A stretch of DNA of 64,000 nucleotides from CALLCD01 sp039817885 (GTDB lineage Bacteria; Pseudomonadota; Alphaproteobacteria; Caulobacterales; Hyphomonadaceae): assembly GCA_039817885.1 (NCBI GenBank), contig JBCBUY010000004.1, forward strand, positions 1-64,000. Reading direction: 5' to 3'. The translations under genes and the position numbers were made by a program. The first letter of the stretch is position 1. Each line of letters opens with the position of its first letter. This document shows positions 63,567-64,000 of this stretch, piece after piece. The notes under the pieces are model-generated. The model did not search any database, was not told the origin of the DNA, and worked only from the letters and a program-made list of their open reading frames with translations.

Positions 63567-64000
63567 TCACTCGTCCAGCACCCAAGTGTCTTTTGTCCCG
63601 CCGCCTTGGCTCGAGTTCACAACAAGTGAGCCCTTTTTCAGAGCAACCCGGGTCAAGCCACCGGGTGTAATATCTATTGATTTGGGGGACACCAGTACGA
63701 ACGGGCGCAAGTCCACATGCCGAGGTGACAATCCGTTTCGAGCAAATATCGGGACCGTCGATAGGGATAAGGTCGGTTGTGCGATGTATCCGTCGGGCTT
63801 AGATTCGAGCTTGGCCCGAAAGGCGCGAAGTTCCTTCTTCGATGCAGTCGGGCCAATCAACATGCCATAGCCCCCCGAACCATGGACTTCTTTGACAACC
63901 AACTCGTCTAAATGATCGAGAACATAGGACAGCGCGTCCTTTTCCGAACATCGCCATGTCGGCACGTTCTTTAGTATCGGTTTTTCGCCGGTATAAAACT
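63567..64000 (-). CDS. Circularly permuted ATP-grasp protein, C-terminal part (5' end beyond the window)
   Basis: The frame stays open to the right edge, so only about the last 144 residues are seen. YTGEKPILKNVPTWRC, VVKEVHGSGGYGM and QPTLSLSTVPIF, then DLRPFVLV, match the permuted ATP-grasp (DUF404/407) proteins of the Anbu cluster. It should form a peptide or amide bond using ATP. The product is unknown. First gene of the operon seen here. Confidence 0.92.
   Translation of the reverse strand, partial: FYTGEKPILKNVPTWRCSEKDALSYVLDHLDELVVKEVHGSGGYGMLIGPTASKKELRAFRAKLESKPDGYIAQPTLSLSTVPIFARNGLSPRHVDLRPFVLVSPKSIDITPGGLTRVALKKGSLVVNSSQGGGTKDTWVLDE

Overview
The window looks like a piece of an alphaproteobacterial chromosome. 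GC is moderately high, there are two TonB-dependent receptors (one cut by the left edge), and lineage-typical sets such as pccA, guaA-rsmB, DUF1800-DUF1501 and a complete Anbu cluster are present. A marine Hyphomonadaceae or Parvularculaceae type host is my inference from gene content; nothing here fixes the genus. I saw no rRNA, tRNA, CRISPR array, insertion sequence or phage gene.

Layout. 0-14 kb is mostly ordinary chromosome: receptor tail, folE, cysS, a DoxX protein, an ABC exporter, a pirin-GNAT-pirin operon, a DCC protein with a flavin-oxidase-like protein, a secreted DUF305/beta-propeller fusion, and a hydrolase coupled to an MprF-like (DUF2156) protein. 14-16 kb holds a lipid-anchored PQQ dehydrogenase with a C-terminal haem c domain. 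It lies directly against a 40-residue remnant of a crotonase gene.

16.6-29.4 kb is an acyl-CoA/peptide catabolic region: an S9 peptidase lipoprotein, a MatB-like ligase, a serine hydrolase and a BAAT-type hydrolase, then a crotonase and a CoA-transferase, then a quinone oxidoreductase, a hotdog thioesterase and a second acyl-CoA ligase. Three copies of one palindrome (half-site CCAAAGTGTA) precede these three transcription units. A FadR-type GntR gene with a VOC partner sits among them, so this is very probably a local regulon.

29.4-46.3 kb is the most interesting part. Eleven tightly packed minus-strand genes (41126 down to 29444) encode a P450, two beta-lactamase-fold hydrolases, a DppA-like D-aminopeptidase, a DUF1611/DgcN protein, a dipeptide-epimerase/DgcA protein, a TetR regulator, an AmpG-like permease, a PepSY reductase-like protein and a two-gene DUF3100 membrane module. 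Divergent from it lie a cytoplasmic beta-propeller, a paralogous hydrolase, an acyl-CoA dehydrogenase remnant and a TonB receptor. A second palindrome (CAGTAyGAyCrTAyTG) occurs in the P450/propeller intergenic region and again in front of the receptor. I propose an uptake and degradation system for a D-amino-acid-containing (perhaps D-Glu or muropeptide-like) compound; the substrate is inferred, not shown.

46.3-64 kb returns to housekeeping and conserved genes: a DMT-like membrane protein, guaA, a flavin reductase, an RsmB-type methyltransferase, a GNAT protein, modABC, DUF805, pccA, a potassium-channel-like protein with an internally duplicated unknown protein, DUF1501/DUF1800, and the Anbu-transglutaminase-alpha-E-ATP-grasp cluster running off the right edge.
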